From: Corynebacterium suedekumii
GTDB taxonomy: Bacteria > Actinomycetota > Actinomycetes > Mycobacteriales > Mycobacteriaceae
Length of the DNA stretch: 64,000 bases
Direction: 5' to 3'
Assembly (NCBI RefSeq): GCF_030252185.1
Contig: NZ_CP126970.1
Coordinates: 558,001 to 622,000, forward strand
Numbering within the stretch: the stretch's first letter is position 1; every line of letters begins with the position of its first letter. Positions 27,046-34,629 of the stretch are shown here, in pieces. The translations under genes were made by a program, and so were the position numbers. The notes beneath the pieces were generated by a model. That model had not been told where the DNA came from and did not search any database. It worked only from the letters and a program-made list of their open reading frames with translations.

Positions 27046-28539
27046 GGCGGATTCAAGTGGTCGTCGCAACACCTTGATCGCGGAGGTGTTCAACGATGGC
27101 AACGGCGGACTGGAGCAGGAAGACTAGTGATGTTCCGGAGGGGGTGCGTCGGCAGTGGCGTGCGGACCGGGCGTTGCGTCCGGCGATGCGTTCTCCGGGC
27201 AGGCCGGATCCGTCGCGTGTGGTGCAACGTCAGTTCTGGCACACAATCGCGAAGGGCGTCACGACAGCGGAAGCGTCGTTGGCTGTCGGCGTGTCGGTCC
27301 CGGTCGGCACCCGCTGGTTTCGTCACGCTGGCGGCATGCCCCCGATCTCACTGGCAGAGCCCACCGGCCGATACCTGTCGTTCGAGGAGCGTGAGGAGAT
27401 CGCGATCATGCGCGCCAAGGACAAGGGGGTGCGCGAGATTGCTCGTGCCCTGGGGCGGGATCCGGGAACGATCTCACGCGAGTTGCGTCGCAATGCCGCC
27501 ACGCGTGGCGGCGTGCAGGAGTACCGGGCGACGGTGGCGCAGTGGAAGGCGCAACAGGTGGCCAAGCGTCCGAAAGCGGCCAAGCTCGTCGTCAATGATC
27601 GACTTCGCGAGTATGTCCAGGAACGCCTCGACGGGTCTGTGAAGCGTGCTGATGGAACGGTCGTTGCTGGACCGGTGACCGCAGATTGGAAAGGTCGCAA
27701 TAAGCCGCACCGGCAGGATCGTCGGTGGGCGACGGCGTGGAGTCCGGAGCAGATCTCTCATCGGTTGCGGATCGACTTCCCCGATGATGAGTCCATGCGC
27801 ATCAGCCATGAGGCGATCTATCAGTCGTTGTTCATCGAGGGCCGCGGCGCGCTCAGACGGGACCTGGTCGCATGCTTGCGAACCGGCCGTGCGTTGCGCC
27901 AGCCGCGGGCACGATCTCAGAACAAGCCGCAGGGGCATGTCACCGCGGACGTCGTACTAAGCGAACGGCCTGCTGAAGCCGCGAATCGGGCGGTCCCCGG
28001 GCACTGGGAGGGGGATCTGATCATCGGCACCGGCCGGTCCGCCATCGGCACGGTGATCGAACGGTCCAGCAGGGCCACGCTGCTGGTCCATCTGCCTCGA
28101 CTGGAAGGCTGGGGCGAGAGCCCACCTGTGAAGAACGGCGCGTCGCTGGGCGGTTACGGCGCCCGCGCGATGAACACCGCCCTGACCGCGTCGATGACGA
28201 AGATTCCCATCCAGCTACGCAAAACGCTCATCTGGGACCGTGGCAAGGAACTGTCCGCTCACGCGCAGTTCGCGCTGGACACCGGCACGAAGGTGTTCTT
28301 CGCTGATCCGCATTCGCCTTGGCAGCGGCCCACGAACGAGAACACGAACGGGTTGCTGCGCCAGTACTTCCCAAAGGGCACCGATCTGTCCCGCTGGTCC
28401 GCTGAGGACCTCGAAGCTATCGCTCTGGTGCTCAACAACAGGCCCCGCAAAGTCCTCGGCTGGCGTACCCCCGCTGAAGTCTTCGACGAGCAACTACAGT
28501 TGCTTCAAACAGGCGGTGTTGCATCGACTGGTTGAACGC
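27046..28539 (+). mobile_element. IS30 family insertion sequence nested in the IS3 orfB, about 1494 bp
   Basis: Terminal inverted repeats share TTCAA-N3-GTCG-N2-GCAACACC: left from about 27049, right 28515-28539. The hexamer GCCCAA occurs directly on both sides (27040-27045 and 28540-28545) and the host gene reads through correctly if one copy and the insert are removed, consistent with a target duplication. IS30 elements usually duplicate fewer bases, so part of the hexamer may be fortuitous. Confidence 0.88.
27096..28535 (+). CDS. IS30 family transposase
   Basis: A 479-residue DDE transposase. An N-terminal helix-turn-helix (YLSFEEREEIAIMRAKDKGV, then REIARALGRDPGTISRELRR) is followed by the core with GHWEGDLIIGTG (first D), LIWDRGKELSAH (second D) and PTNENTNGLLRQYFPKGTDL (the E). 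The signature NENTNGLLRQYFPKG is diagnostic of IS30. It is full length and uninterrupted, likely the youngest and possibly active element of this island. The stop lies within the right repeat. Confidence 0.96.
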   Translation: MATADWSRKTSDVPEGVRRQWRADRALRPAMRSPGRPDPSRVVQRQFWHTIAKGVTTAEASLAVGVSVPVGTRWFRHAGGMPPISLAEPTGRYLSFEEREEIAIMRAKDKGVREIARALGRDPGTISRELRRNAATRGGVQEYRATVAQWKAQQVAKRPKAAKLVVNDRLREYVQERLDGSVKRADGTVVAGPVTADWKGRNKPHRQDRRWATAWSPEQISHRLRIDFPDDESMRISHEAIYQSLFIEGRGALRRDLVACLRTGRALRQPRARSQNKPQGHVTADVVLSERPAEAANRAVPGHWEGDLIIGTGRSAIGTVIERSSRATLLVHLPRLEGWGESPPVKNGASLGGYGARAMNTALTASMTKIPIQLRKTLIWDRGKELSAHAQFALDTGTKVFFADPHSPWQRPTNENTNGLLRQYFPKGTDLSRWSAEDLEAIALVLNNRPRKVLGWRTPAEVFDEQLQLLQTGGVASTG

Positions 28540-28897
28540 GCCCAATACACCTCGCTGGCGTTGACCGATGCCCTTGTCGAGGCCAGTGTGCAGGGCTCGA
28601 TCGGCTCGGTGGGAGACGCCCTGGATAACGCGATGATGGAATCAACGATCGGGCTCTACAAAACCGAGCTCATCGACTTCGACCCTGCACGAACATGGAG
28701 GGATGCCAAGGAGGTCGAAACGGAGACTGCATCCTGGATTTATTGGTATAATAATCAGCATCTGCACTCGTCGATCGGTGACGTTCCCCCGATCGAATAC
28801 GAGCAGGACTACGAGACAAACAACACCACCCGAAAAGCCCAGTAAAGCTTTTAACCGTAGTCTCCGAAAAACTCAGGCCGATTCAAGGGAGCACCAC

Positions 28898-29485
28898 ATG
28901 AGAACCATGCGCCACCTCCGCACCTACGCCACCGTCCTCGCCCTCACCGCCGCCACCCTGGTCGGCTGCGGCAGCAGCGACGATGAGCAGGCGGCCCCGG
29001 TAACCGTCACGTCCACTGCGGACGAGACGACCACCGAAGCGACCACCACCGCCGAGACCCAGGCCTCCACGACCACCGACGCCCCGGAGGAGACCGCCAC
29101 GGAGACGGTCACCGAGACCCCGCCGGGGGACACTCCTCCCCCGGGCGGTGGCAACCCGACGCGCGACGACCTTCCCTATGAGCCCGTCGGGTCGCAGGTG
29201 ACCATCGACGGCCAGCCCGCCACGGTCTGCATCTACGGCGACGGCTGGGGCACGAACATCTGGGCAGCCAACTCGAACACGAGTTGTGAATTTGTTTCCG
29301 CGGTCCACAACACAGTCATTTCGGGACTCAACGCCACCACCGACAACATCCGGGACCATCTCCCGCCGAGCATCTCGGTGAGCAGCCCGGTCACCGGACA
29401 AACCTATGAACTGGGCTGTGAGCAGCGCGGAGACGTCCTGGTGGCGTGTACCGGAGGCGATGACGCGGCAGTGTACTTCTACTGA
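28898..29485 (+). CDS. Putative lipoprotein with Thr-rich linker
   Basis: A 195-residue exported lipoprotein. The signal peptide ends in a lipobox TLVGC with cysteine at residue 24. Residues about 35-90 are a Thr/Glu/Pro-rich linker ending in PPPGGG. A C-terminal domain with three cysteines (residues in VCIYGDGW, NTSCEFVS, LGCEQR and VACTGG) probably forms disulfides. The ATG is preceded by AAGGGA, whose first bases belong to the right end of the IS3 element, so its promoter probably lies inside or was replaced by the IS. No family is recognised for the C-terminal domain. Confidence 0.8.
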   Translation: MRTMRHLRTYATVLALTAATLVGCGSSDDEQAAPVTVTSTADETTTEATTTAETQASTTTDAPEETATETVTETPPGDTPPPGGGNPTRDDLPYEPVGSQVTIDGQPATVCIYGDGWGTNIWAANSNTSCEFVSAVHNTVISGLNATTDNIRDHLPPSISVSSPVTGQTYELGCEQRGDVLVACTGGDDAAVYFY

Positions 29486-29574
29486 TCGGTTGAGGAATCA
29501 CATACGGCTTATGCCATACTGACGGGGCTAAGTTGTCCACAGAAAAGTTAGACGCACCCCGAAGGAGAAACATC

Positions 29575-29658
29575 ATGCGCGGAAGCGGTTTGATCTGGAC
29601 CATCGTCGGTATTCTGGCCATCATCGCTCTGGTGATCTGGATTATGTCGGCAATGTAA
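29575..29658 (+). CDS. 27-residue single-pass membrane peptide
   Basis: An ATG preceded by GAAGGAGA opens a 27-codon gene: six residues (MRGSGL), then a continuous hydrophobic helix of about 20 residues containing IVGILAIIALVIWIM, and SAM. It has its own ribosome site, an upstream CATACT -10-like hexamer (29514-29519), and a strong terminator 18 bp after the stop, so it looks like a real monocistronic gene. Function is unknown; similar tiny hydrophobic proteins act as membrane-protein regulators. Confidence 0.7.
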   Translation: MRGSGLIWTIVGILAIIALVIWIMSAM

Positions 29659-29675
29659 AAACTGCCCCTTAGTGG

Positions 29676-29719
29676 AACGGGCGCGATCCGAGGTCTCCGG
29701 ACCACGGATCGCGCCCGTT
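29676..29719. terminator. Strong rho-independent terminator
   Basis: AACGGGCGCGATCCG pairs perfectly with CGGATCGCGCCCGTT (15 bp, 14-base loop), followed by TTCTTC. It ends the small membrane peptide gene. Confidence 0.9.
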
Positions 29720-29840
29720 TCTTCATACCCGCACCGGCACAGGTGCATGAAACCCCGTCATCGCTTCGGGGATGTCCCACCCCACCGATAAGGTTGACCA
29801 TGACTTGATGAACCGTCACCTCGAAGGACCGTGATCGACC

Positions 29841-32768
29841 ATGCAGCCCGACGCCATCACCCCCACCACGACCGTGCTGGGCATCATCGGCCTCGTCGTC
29901 GCGCTTCCGGCGTTCATCTATTTCCTCGTCGCCGCGCTGGGGGTGTTCCGCCACATCCGCTCCGGCCAGCCGCTGCCGTCAGGCAGCCACACCGACCGCC
30001 CGGGGCGTCGTCTGGCGCAGATGATCGTCGAGATCTTCGGTCACACCCACTTCAAGGGTCGGCCGATGGTCAACGTCGCGCACTGGCTGGTCATGGTGGG
30101 ATTTCTCTTCGGTGTCATCGTGTGGTTCGAGGCGTTTATCCAGACGTTCAACCCGGTCGGCGGCTGGCCGCTGCTCAGTGACTGGACGGTGTACCACTTC
30201 GTCGAGGAGGTCCTCGCGGTGGGCACGGTCGCGGGCATCCTCGCCCTCATCGTCATCCGCCTCCGGCAGGGCACCACGTCCCGCGCCTCACGTTTCTTCA
30301 GCTCGAACGCGACGGCGGCGCGGACCATCGAGGCCATCGTGCTGCTCGAGGGCCTGGGGATGCTGCTGGTCAAGGCCGGCAAGATCGCCACGTTCGGTGG
30401 CGGCAGCCCGTGGGCGGACTTCCTCTCCGTCCACCTCGCCCGGCTCCTGCCCGCCTCCACCGAGATGGTCTCCGCGTTCGCTCTGCTCAAGCTGCTCGGC
30501 GGCATGGCCTTCCTCATTCTGATGGCCCGCAACCTCACCTGGGGTGTGGGCTGGCACCGCTTCCTGGCCTTCTTCACCATCTTCTTCCAGCGCAACGCCG
30601 ACGGCCGGAAGGCCAACGGCCCCCTCAAGCCGATGAACTCCGGGCGGAAGGAACTGACGCTGGACAATGTCGACGACGAGGACATCCTCGGCGTCGGCAC
30701 GCTCGGTGACGCATCGTGGAAGATGCTTCTCGACGCCTCCACCTGCACCGAATGCGGCCGCTGCCAGGATCTCTGCCCCGCCTGGAACACGGGGAAGCCG
30801 CTCAACCCCAAGCTGCTGATGACGGACATCCGGGACGCGGCCGTCGGCAATGAGTACGCCGGTGTCGACGTCCTCAGCATGGCGAACGTCATTCCCGACG
30901 ACGTGCTGTGGGCCTGCACCAACTGCGGCGCGTGCGTCGACCAGTGCCCCGTCGACATCGAGCACATCGACCACATCGCCGACCTGCGCCGCTTCCGCGT
31001 CCTCGCCGACTCCGAGTTCCCCTCCGAGCTCACCGGCCTGTTCAAGAACCTGGAGACCAAGGGCAACCCGTGGGGCCGAAACAGCTCCGAACGCGCCTCC
31101 TGGGTCGAGGAAGCCCGCCGCGACGGCCTCACCGTCCCCGTCATCGGCGACGACGTCGACGACTTCGCCGACACCGAGTACCTCTTCTGGGTCGGCTGTG
31201 CCGGCGCCTTCGACGAGGCCGGCCAGCGCACCACCCGCGCCGTCATCGAACTGCTCCAGACCGCCGGCGTGAAATACGCCGTCCTGTCCACCGGAGAAAC
31301 CTGCACCGGCGACCCCGCCCGGCGTGCCGGCAATGAGTTCCTCTTCCAGATGCTCGCCACCGAAAACATCGCCACACTCAACGACACCTTCGACGGTGTC
31401 CCCGCCGGCCAGCGCAAGATCATCACCACCTGCCCCCACTGCTTCAACACCATCCGCAACGAATACCCCGACTTCGGCGGCCACTTCGACGTCTTCCACC
31501 ACACCCAGCTGCTCAACCGCCTCGTCCGCGACAAGCTGCTCACCCCCGTGCCGCGCGGCCCCGAGAACCGGAAGCCCGTCACCTACCACGACCCCTGCTT
31601 CCTGGGCCGCCACAACCAGGTCTACGACCCGCCGCGTGAACTCGTCTCCGCCGCCGGTGCCGAACTCCGCGAGATGGACCACTCCCGCGACACCGCCTTC
31701 TGCTGTGGTGCCGGCGGCGCCCGCATGTTCATGGAGGAGACCACCGGCCAACGCGTCAACGAATTCCGCACCGAACAGGCCCTGGCCACCGGCGCCGAGG
31801 ACATCGCCACCGGCTGCCCCTTCTGCAACACCATGTTCACCGGCGGCGTCAAAGCCCTCGACTCCACCCGCACCGAGATCAAGGACGTCGCCGTCATGCT
31901 CCGCGACTCCGTGCTTGTCGACGGCGCACTCCCACCCGCCCGCGAACCCGCCTTCCTGGAAACCCCGCAACGCCTCGATCCTTCGCGCGATCTGGGCCTG
32001 ACGCCGAAGAAGGAGGACACCACTGCGCCCAACCCGAGCTCGCTGGCTGCGCCGGCACCGGAGCCGGAGCCGGAGCCGAGCGCCCCAAGTACACCGTCTA
32101 CACCGAGCGACCCAGCTGTACCGGGGGTTCCTGGTCCTCCTGGTGGTCCCGGCGCTCCTGGTGCTCCCGGGTCGGCCGTACCCGCGGCCCCGGGCGGGGC
32201 CACTCCCCCAGCGCCTGACGCTGCCGTTCCACCCGCTCCCTCAACCCCGAAGGCGCCAGGGGCAGCAGGACCGCCGGCGCCGGGTACTTCTGTTCCGCCT
32301 GCACCGGGCGCATCCGTACCATCAGCTCCTTCTGCCCCTAAGGCACCGGGGGTTGCAGTTCCGCCGGCGCCTGCGACACCCAAGGCACCGGGTACTTCAG
32401 TTCCGCCTGCACCGGGCGCATCCGTGCCAACAGCTCCTTCTGCCCCTAAGGCACCGGGGGCTGCAGTTCCGCCCACGCCATCTGCCCCCAAGGCACCCGG
32501 TGCCGCAGTTCCACCGGCACCCGGCAACGCCACCCCTCCGGCTCCGGGGGCTGCAGTTCCACCCACGCCATCTGCCCCAAAGTCACCCGGCGCGGCAGTT
32601 CCACCGGCACCCGGGGCGGCTGTGCCTCCGACGCCTCCAACTCCGCCGGCCCCACAGATCCCTGGTTCAGTTACGCCACCATCGCCCGCAGTTCCACCGG
32701 CCCCTGGTACCGCCGTCCCCCCTGCCCCTGGTGGCGCCGTTCCTCTGGCGAAGCCCAAGGAAGACTAG
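29841..32768 (+). CDS. Membrane-bound Fe-S oxidoreductase with a Pro/Ala-rich repeat tail
   Basis: A 975-residue protein like mycobacterial Rv0338c. About residues 1-260 hold several transmembrane helices of a nitrate-reductase-gamma-like domain. Two [4Fe-4S] ferredoxin motifs follow, CTECGRCQDLCP (about 300) and CTNCGACVDQCP (about 358). Two cysteine-rich CCG-type domains (HdrD/GlpC type) include YHDPCFLGRHN and FCCGAGGARMFMEE. It probably passes electrons between a cytosolic donor and the membrane; the substrate is unknown. From about residue 730 to the end the protein is Pro/Ala/Gly with 36- and 30-residue repeats ending in KPKED. The ATG has GAAGGA 12 bp upstream. It is monocistronic. Confidence 0.9.
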   Translation: MQPDAITPTTTVLGIIGLVVALPAFIYFLVAALGVFRHIRSGQPLPSGSHTDRPGRRLAQMIVEIFGHTHFKGRPMVNVAHWLVMVGFLFGVIVWFEAFIQTFNPVGGWPLLSDWTVYHFVEEVLAVGTVAGILALIVIRLRQGTTSRASRFFSSNATAARTIEAIVLLEGLGMLLVKAGKIATFGGGSPWADFLSVHLARLLPASTEMVSAFALLKLLGGMAFLILMARNLTWGVGWHRFLAFFTIFFQRNADGRKANGPLKPMNSGRKELTLDNVDDEDILGVGTLGDASWKMLLDASTCTECGRCQDLCPAWNTGKPLNPKLLMTDIRDAAVGNEYAGVDVLSMANVIPDDVLWACTNCGACVDQCPVDIEHIDHIADLRRFRVLADSEFPSELTGLFKNLETKGNPWGRNSSERASWVEEARRDGLTVPVIGDDVDDFADTEYLFWVGCAGAFDEAGQRTTRAVIELLQTAGVKYAVLSTGETCTGDPARRAGNEFLFQMLATENIATLNDTFDGVPAGQRKIITTCPHCFNTIRNEYPDFGGHFDVFHHTQLLNRLVRDKLLTPVPRGPENRKPVTYHDPCFLGRHNQVYDPPRELVSAAGAELREMDHSRDTAFCCGAGGARMFMEETTGQRVNEFRTEQALATGAEDIATGCPFCNTMFTGGVKALDSTRTEIKDVAVMLRDSVLVDGALPPAREPAFLETPQRLDPSRDLGLTPKKEDTTAPNPSSLAAPAPEPEPEPSAPSTPSTPSDPAVPGVPGPPGGPGAPGAPGSAVPAAPGGATPPAPDAAVPPAPSTPKAPGAAGPPAPGTSVPPAPGASVPSAPSAPKAPGVAVPPAPATPKAPGTSVPPAPGASVPTAPSAPKAPGAAVPPTPSAPKAPGAAVPPAPGNATPPAPGAAVPPTPSAPKSPGAAVPPAPGAAVPPTPPTPPAPQIPGSVTPPSPAVPPAPGTAVPPAPGGAVPLAKPKED
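32282..32640 (+). repeat. Tandem repeats encoding the Pro/Ala-rich tail
   Basis: Two nearly identical DNA units start at 32282 and 32390 (period 108 bp, 36 codons), and two more at 32456 and 32546 (period 90 bp, 30 codons). Copies differ mostly at third positions, so the tail is coding and the repeat is prone to length change. Confidence 0.85.
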
Positions 32769-32827
32769 CCGGTTTCTCGAACGTTCCCAACCGACTGTCG
32801 GGATCAGTCTGTCGAAAGGGCGATTCG

Positions 32828-32914
32828 ATGTATGGAGGAGGAATCATTAAACAGTGGTCCCGACGGGCTGATCCCGAGGTGAAGCTCGCTGAGGATCCAC
32901 CGGTGACTGTTTAG
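32828..32914 (+). CDS. Possible 28-residue peptide gene
   Basis: The ATG has AAAGGG eight bases upstream and opens MYGGGIIKQWSRRADPEVKL followed by eight residues and TAG. It lies in a stretch of relic DNA, so it may be the tail of a lost gene rather than a gene of its own. No family is recognised. Its start overlaps nothing. Confidence 0.3.
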   Translation: MYGGGIIKQWSRRADPEVKLAEDPPVTV

Positions 32915-32920
32915 CGCTGA

Positions 32921-32995
32921 CAAAGGCACTTTTGTGTCTAGGTTGGTCGAAAATCGGGGCCGGGAAGGCCCAAAGTAGACAGAAAAGTGCCTTTG
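32921..32995. repeat. 20-bp inverted repeat with 35-bp spacer (MITE-like)
   Basis: The arms at 32921-32940 and 32976-32995 (CAAAGGCACTTTT and its complement) match at 19 of 20 positions. The spacer contains a smaller GGCC/GGCC repeat. It could be a collapsed insertion-sequence end pair or a bidirectional terminator. Confidence 0.6.
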
Positions 32996-33028
32996 CCGGT
33001 CCAGTGCCGAAGTCGCGACCCAACGCCG

Positions 33029-33105
33029 CCCTGGCCACATCGTCGAGCAGGGCACGCACGCCGAGCTGCTCAAGGCGGAGGGCGCGTACCACCCCGCCTC
33101 CACCA
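33029..33105 (+). pseudogene. C-terminal fragment of an ABC-exporter ATPase
   Basis: The frame reads GHIVEQGTHAELLKAEGAY, the usual ending of ABC exporter ATPases after the H-loop region, then degenerates. No upstream domain is present. It is a relic. Shortly after, GAGTAGTTACCC occurs twice in tandem (about 33122-33147). Confidence 0.6.
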
Positions 33106-33154
33106 GTCGCAGTTCGAATCGGACGAGTAGTTACCCGAGTAGTTACCCGAGCGC

Positions 33155-34431
33155 CTAGGTGAACACCTCGCCGAGGATCCGGGTGCCCTCGGCGATCTTC
33201 TCTTCGGTGGGGTGGAAGAAGGACAGGCGGGCCTCGTTCGCACCCCGGCCGTCGGTGTAGAAGGCGGTGCCGGGGCCGAAGGTGACGTTGGCGTCCTCGG
33301 GCAGCTTCTCGCGCAGTGCCTTCATCACCAGGGTCATGTCCGCCGTGCCCTCCCGGTTCTCCCCGGGGTTGGTGAAGGCGACCGTCGCGCGGTGCTCCTC
33401 AACGGCCGTGCCGGTCCATGCGCTCCAGTCGGTGGCGGGGTCGAGACGCAGGTCGGCGACGGCCCGGCCGAACGCGACCGGGGCGGCCACGAGGTGCCGG
33501 GTGACGGCGCCGCTGTGCTGGCGCAGCTCGGGGTCGGGGTTGATGATCCAGTTCTGCTCGTCCAGGCCCTGGCGGAGGGTGAAACCGTCGGTGGGCACGT
33601 CGGAGAGGGTGCCGCCGAGGATGAGGAGCAGGTCGGCGTCGTCAAGCATGGTGGTGGTGAAGCGACCGTGGCCATAGCCGGTTTCACCGGCCTTGACCGG
33701 GGAGTCGGCGGGGATGCGGTCGGCCGCGCGCCAGTCGGACAGGACGGGGATGTGGTTGTTCTCCGCGAAGGCGGTGACCTGGGCGGCGGCTTCGGGCGTC
33801 CACCGGGGTCCGCCGAGGAGGATGGCGGGGCGTTCCGCGGAGTTGAGGGCGGCGGTGAGCTCGTCGAGGTCATCGTCGCTGACCGCGCCTTCGGCGACCG
33901 GGATCGGCGGGATGACCGGGGCGTCGGCGGTGTGGGTGAGCACGTCCTCGGGCACGCCGATGATCACCGGGCCGGGCCGTCCGGTGCTGGCGATGTGGAA
34001 GGCGCGGGCGACGTACTCGGAGGCGCGGTCAGCCTCGTCGAGGATGAACACTCCTTGGCCTGGGTGCCGAACCACGCCCGGGGGTCGAACTCCTGGAACG
34101 CCTCCCGGTCGCGGTGGTTGACCGGGACGAGTCCGACGAACAGGACCAGCGGGGTGGCGTCCTGCCAGGCGAGGTGGAGGCCGACGAAGGAGTTGGCGGC
34201 GCCCGGGCCGCGGGTGACCATGGCGACGCCGGGTCGGCCGGTGGCCTAGCCCACGGCCTCGGCCATGTAGGTCGCGCCACCTTCCTGGCGGCAGACGACG
34301 TTGGTGATGGCGGAGTCGTGGAGACCGTCGAGAAGGTCGAGGTAGCTTTCGCCGGGGACGCTGAATACGCGGTCGACGCCGTGCGCCTCCAGGGATGCGG
34401 CGATGAGATGGCCTGCGGACTACTGGGGCAT
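33155..34431 (-). pseudogene. Decayed acetolactate synthase-like gene fused to an aminotransferase tail
   Basis: Minus-strand reading gives a TPP-enzyme N-terminal domain (AGHLIAASLEAHGVDRVFSV, with the catalytic-type glutamate in CRQEGG, then RGPGAANSFVGLHLAWQDAT) with in-frame TAG stops at 34420-34422 and 34246-34248. A one-base loss near 34055 moves the frame to GVFILDEADRASEYVARAF and the central domain. After KLPEDA the sequence changes to VTFGPGTAFYTDGRGANEAR then LSFFHPTEEKIAEGTRILGE, the C-terminus of a class I/II aminotransferase. The TPP-binding domain is absent. It is an inactivated hybrid created by a deletion. Confidence 0.9.
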
Positions 34432-34512
34432 GGGCGGGGTCCTCCTTGGGCATTGTCGGGCGTTACTCGGATGGGCTGTTACCTCCACCGTAAGCCTCCT
34501 GGCAAGAGGAAT

Positions 34513-34565
34513 GCCGGGCCCGACGCCTGCTCACCGTCTGCTGCGGTGGTGGCGTCGGGCCCGGC
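34513..34565. terminator. Terminator downstream of benE
   Basis: GCCGGGCCCGACGCC pairs with GGCGTCGGGCCCGGC (15 bp) around a 23-base loop that itself has ACCG/CGGT pairing. It lies 65 bp after the benE stop on that strand. Confidence 0.8.
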
Positions 34566-34629
34566 TGTCCTGGGGTTTCACTGTTTAGTCTGTGAACTCC
34601 CGGTCGTTGAAGCCGAGCAATGGTGATAC

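Larger units (their letters stand above)
26410..28845 (+). pseudogene. IS3 OrfB transposase, nonsense mutation and IS30 insertion
   Basis: Begins IGDFIRTYRHRFGVEPICA, the IS3 OrfB start. A TGA at 26683-26685 replaces the arginine expected between VE and LMKITGIRGVSRG (CGA to TGA). The catalytic domain resumes with WWIADFTYVWTSKGFCYVAF (first D) and VVHHSDAGAQ (second D), is interrupted at 27045, and continues after the IS30 from 28540 with YTSLALTDALVEASV and ALDNAMMESTIGLYKTELI (the E). The frame is conserved across the insertion. Confidence 0.92.
26006..28885 (+). mobile_element. IS3 family insertion sequence carrying a nested IS30
   Basis: Ends match over TGAATCGGCCTGA-x-TTTTT: left from 26006, right ending 28885. 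Without the inserted IS30 it is about 1.4 kb, normal for IS3. It encodes orfA and orfB, both damaged. Flanking trinucleotides (aat, agg) do not match, so no target duplication is seen. On the left it truncates an IS630 gene; on the right it abuts a lipoprotein gene. Confidence 0.88.

Noticed and set aside
30288..31970. 560-codon minus-strand frame opposite the Fe-S oxidoreductase
   Set aside because: It has Gly/Val-rich repeats created by the complement of the coding strand; no motif seen.
32282..32640. Possible CRISPR-like array in the repeat tail
   Set aside because: The repeats are in frame, lack unique spacers and encode Pro/Ala peptides.
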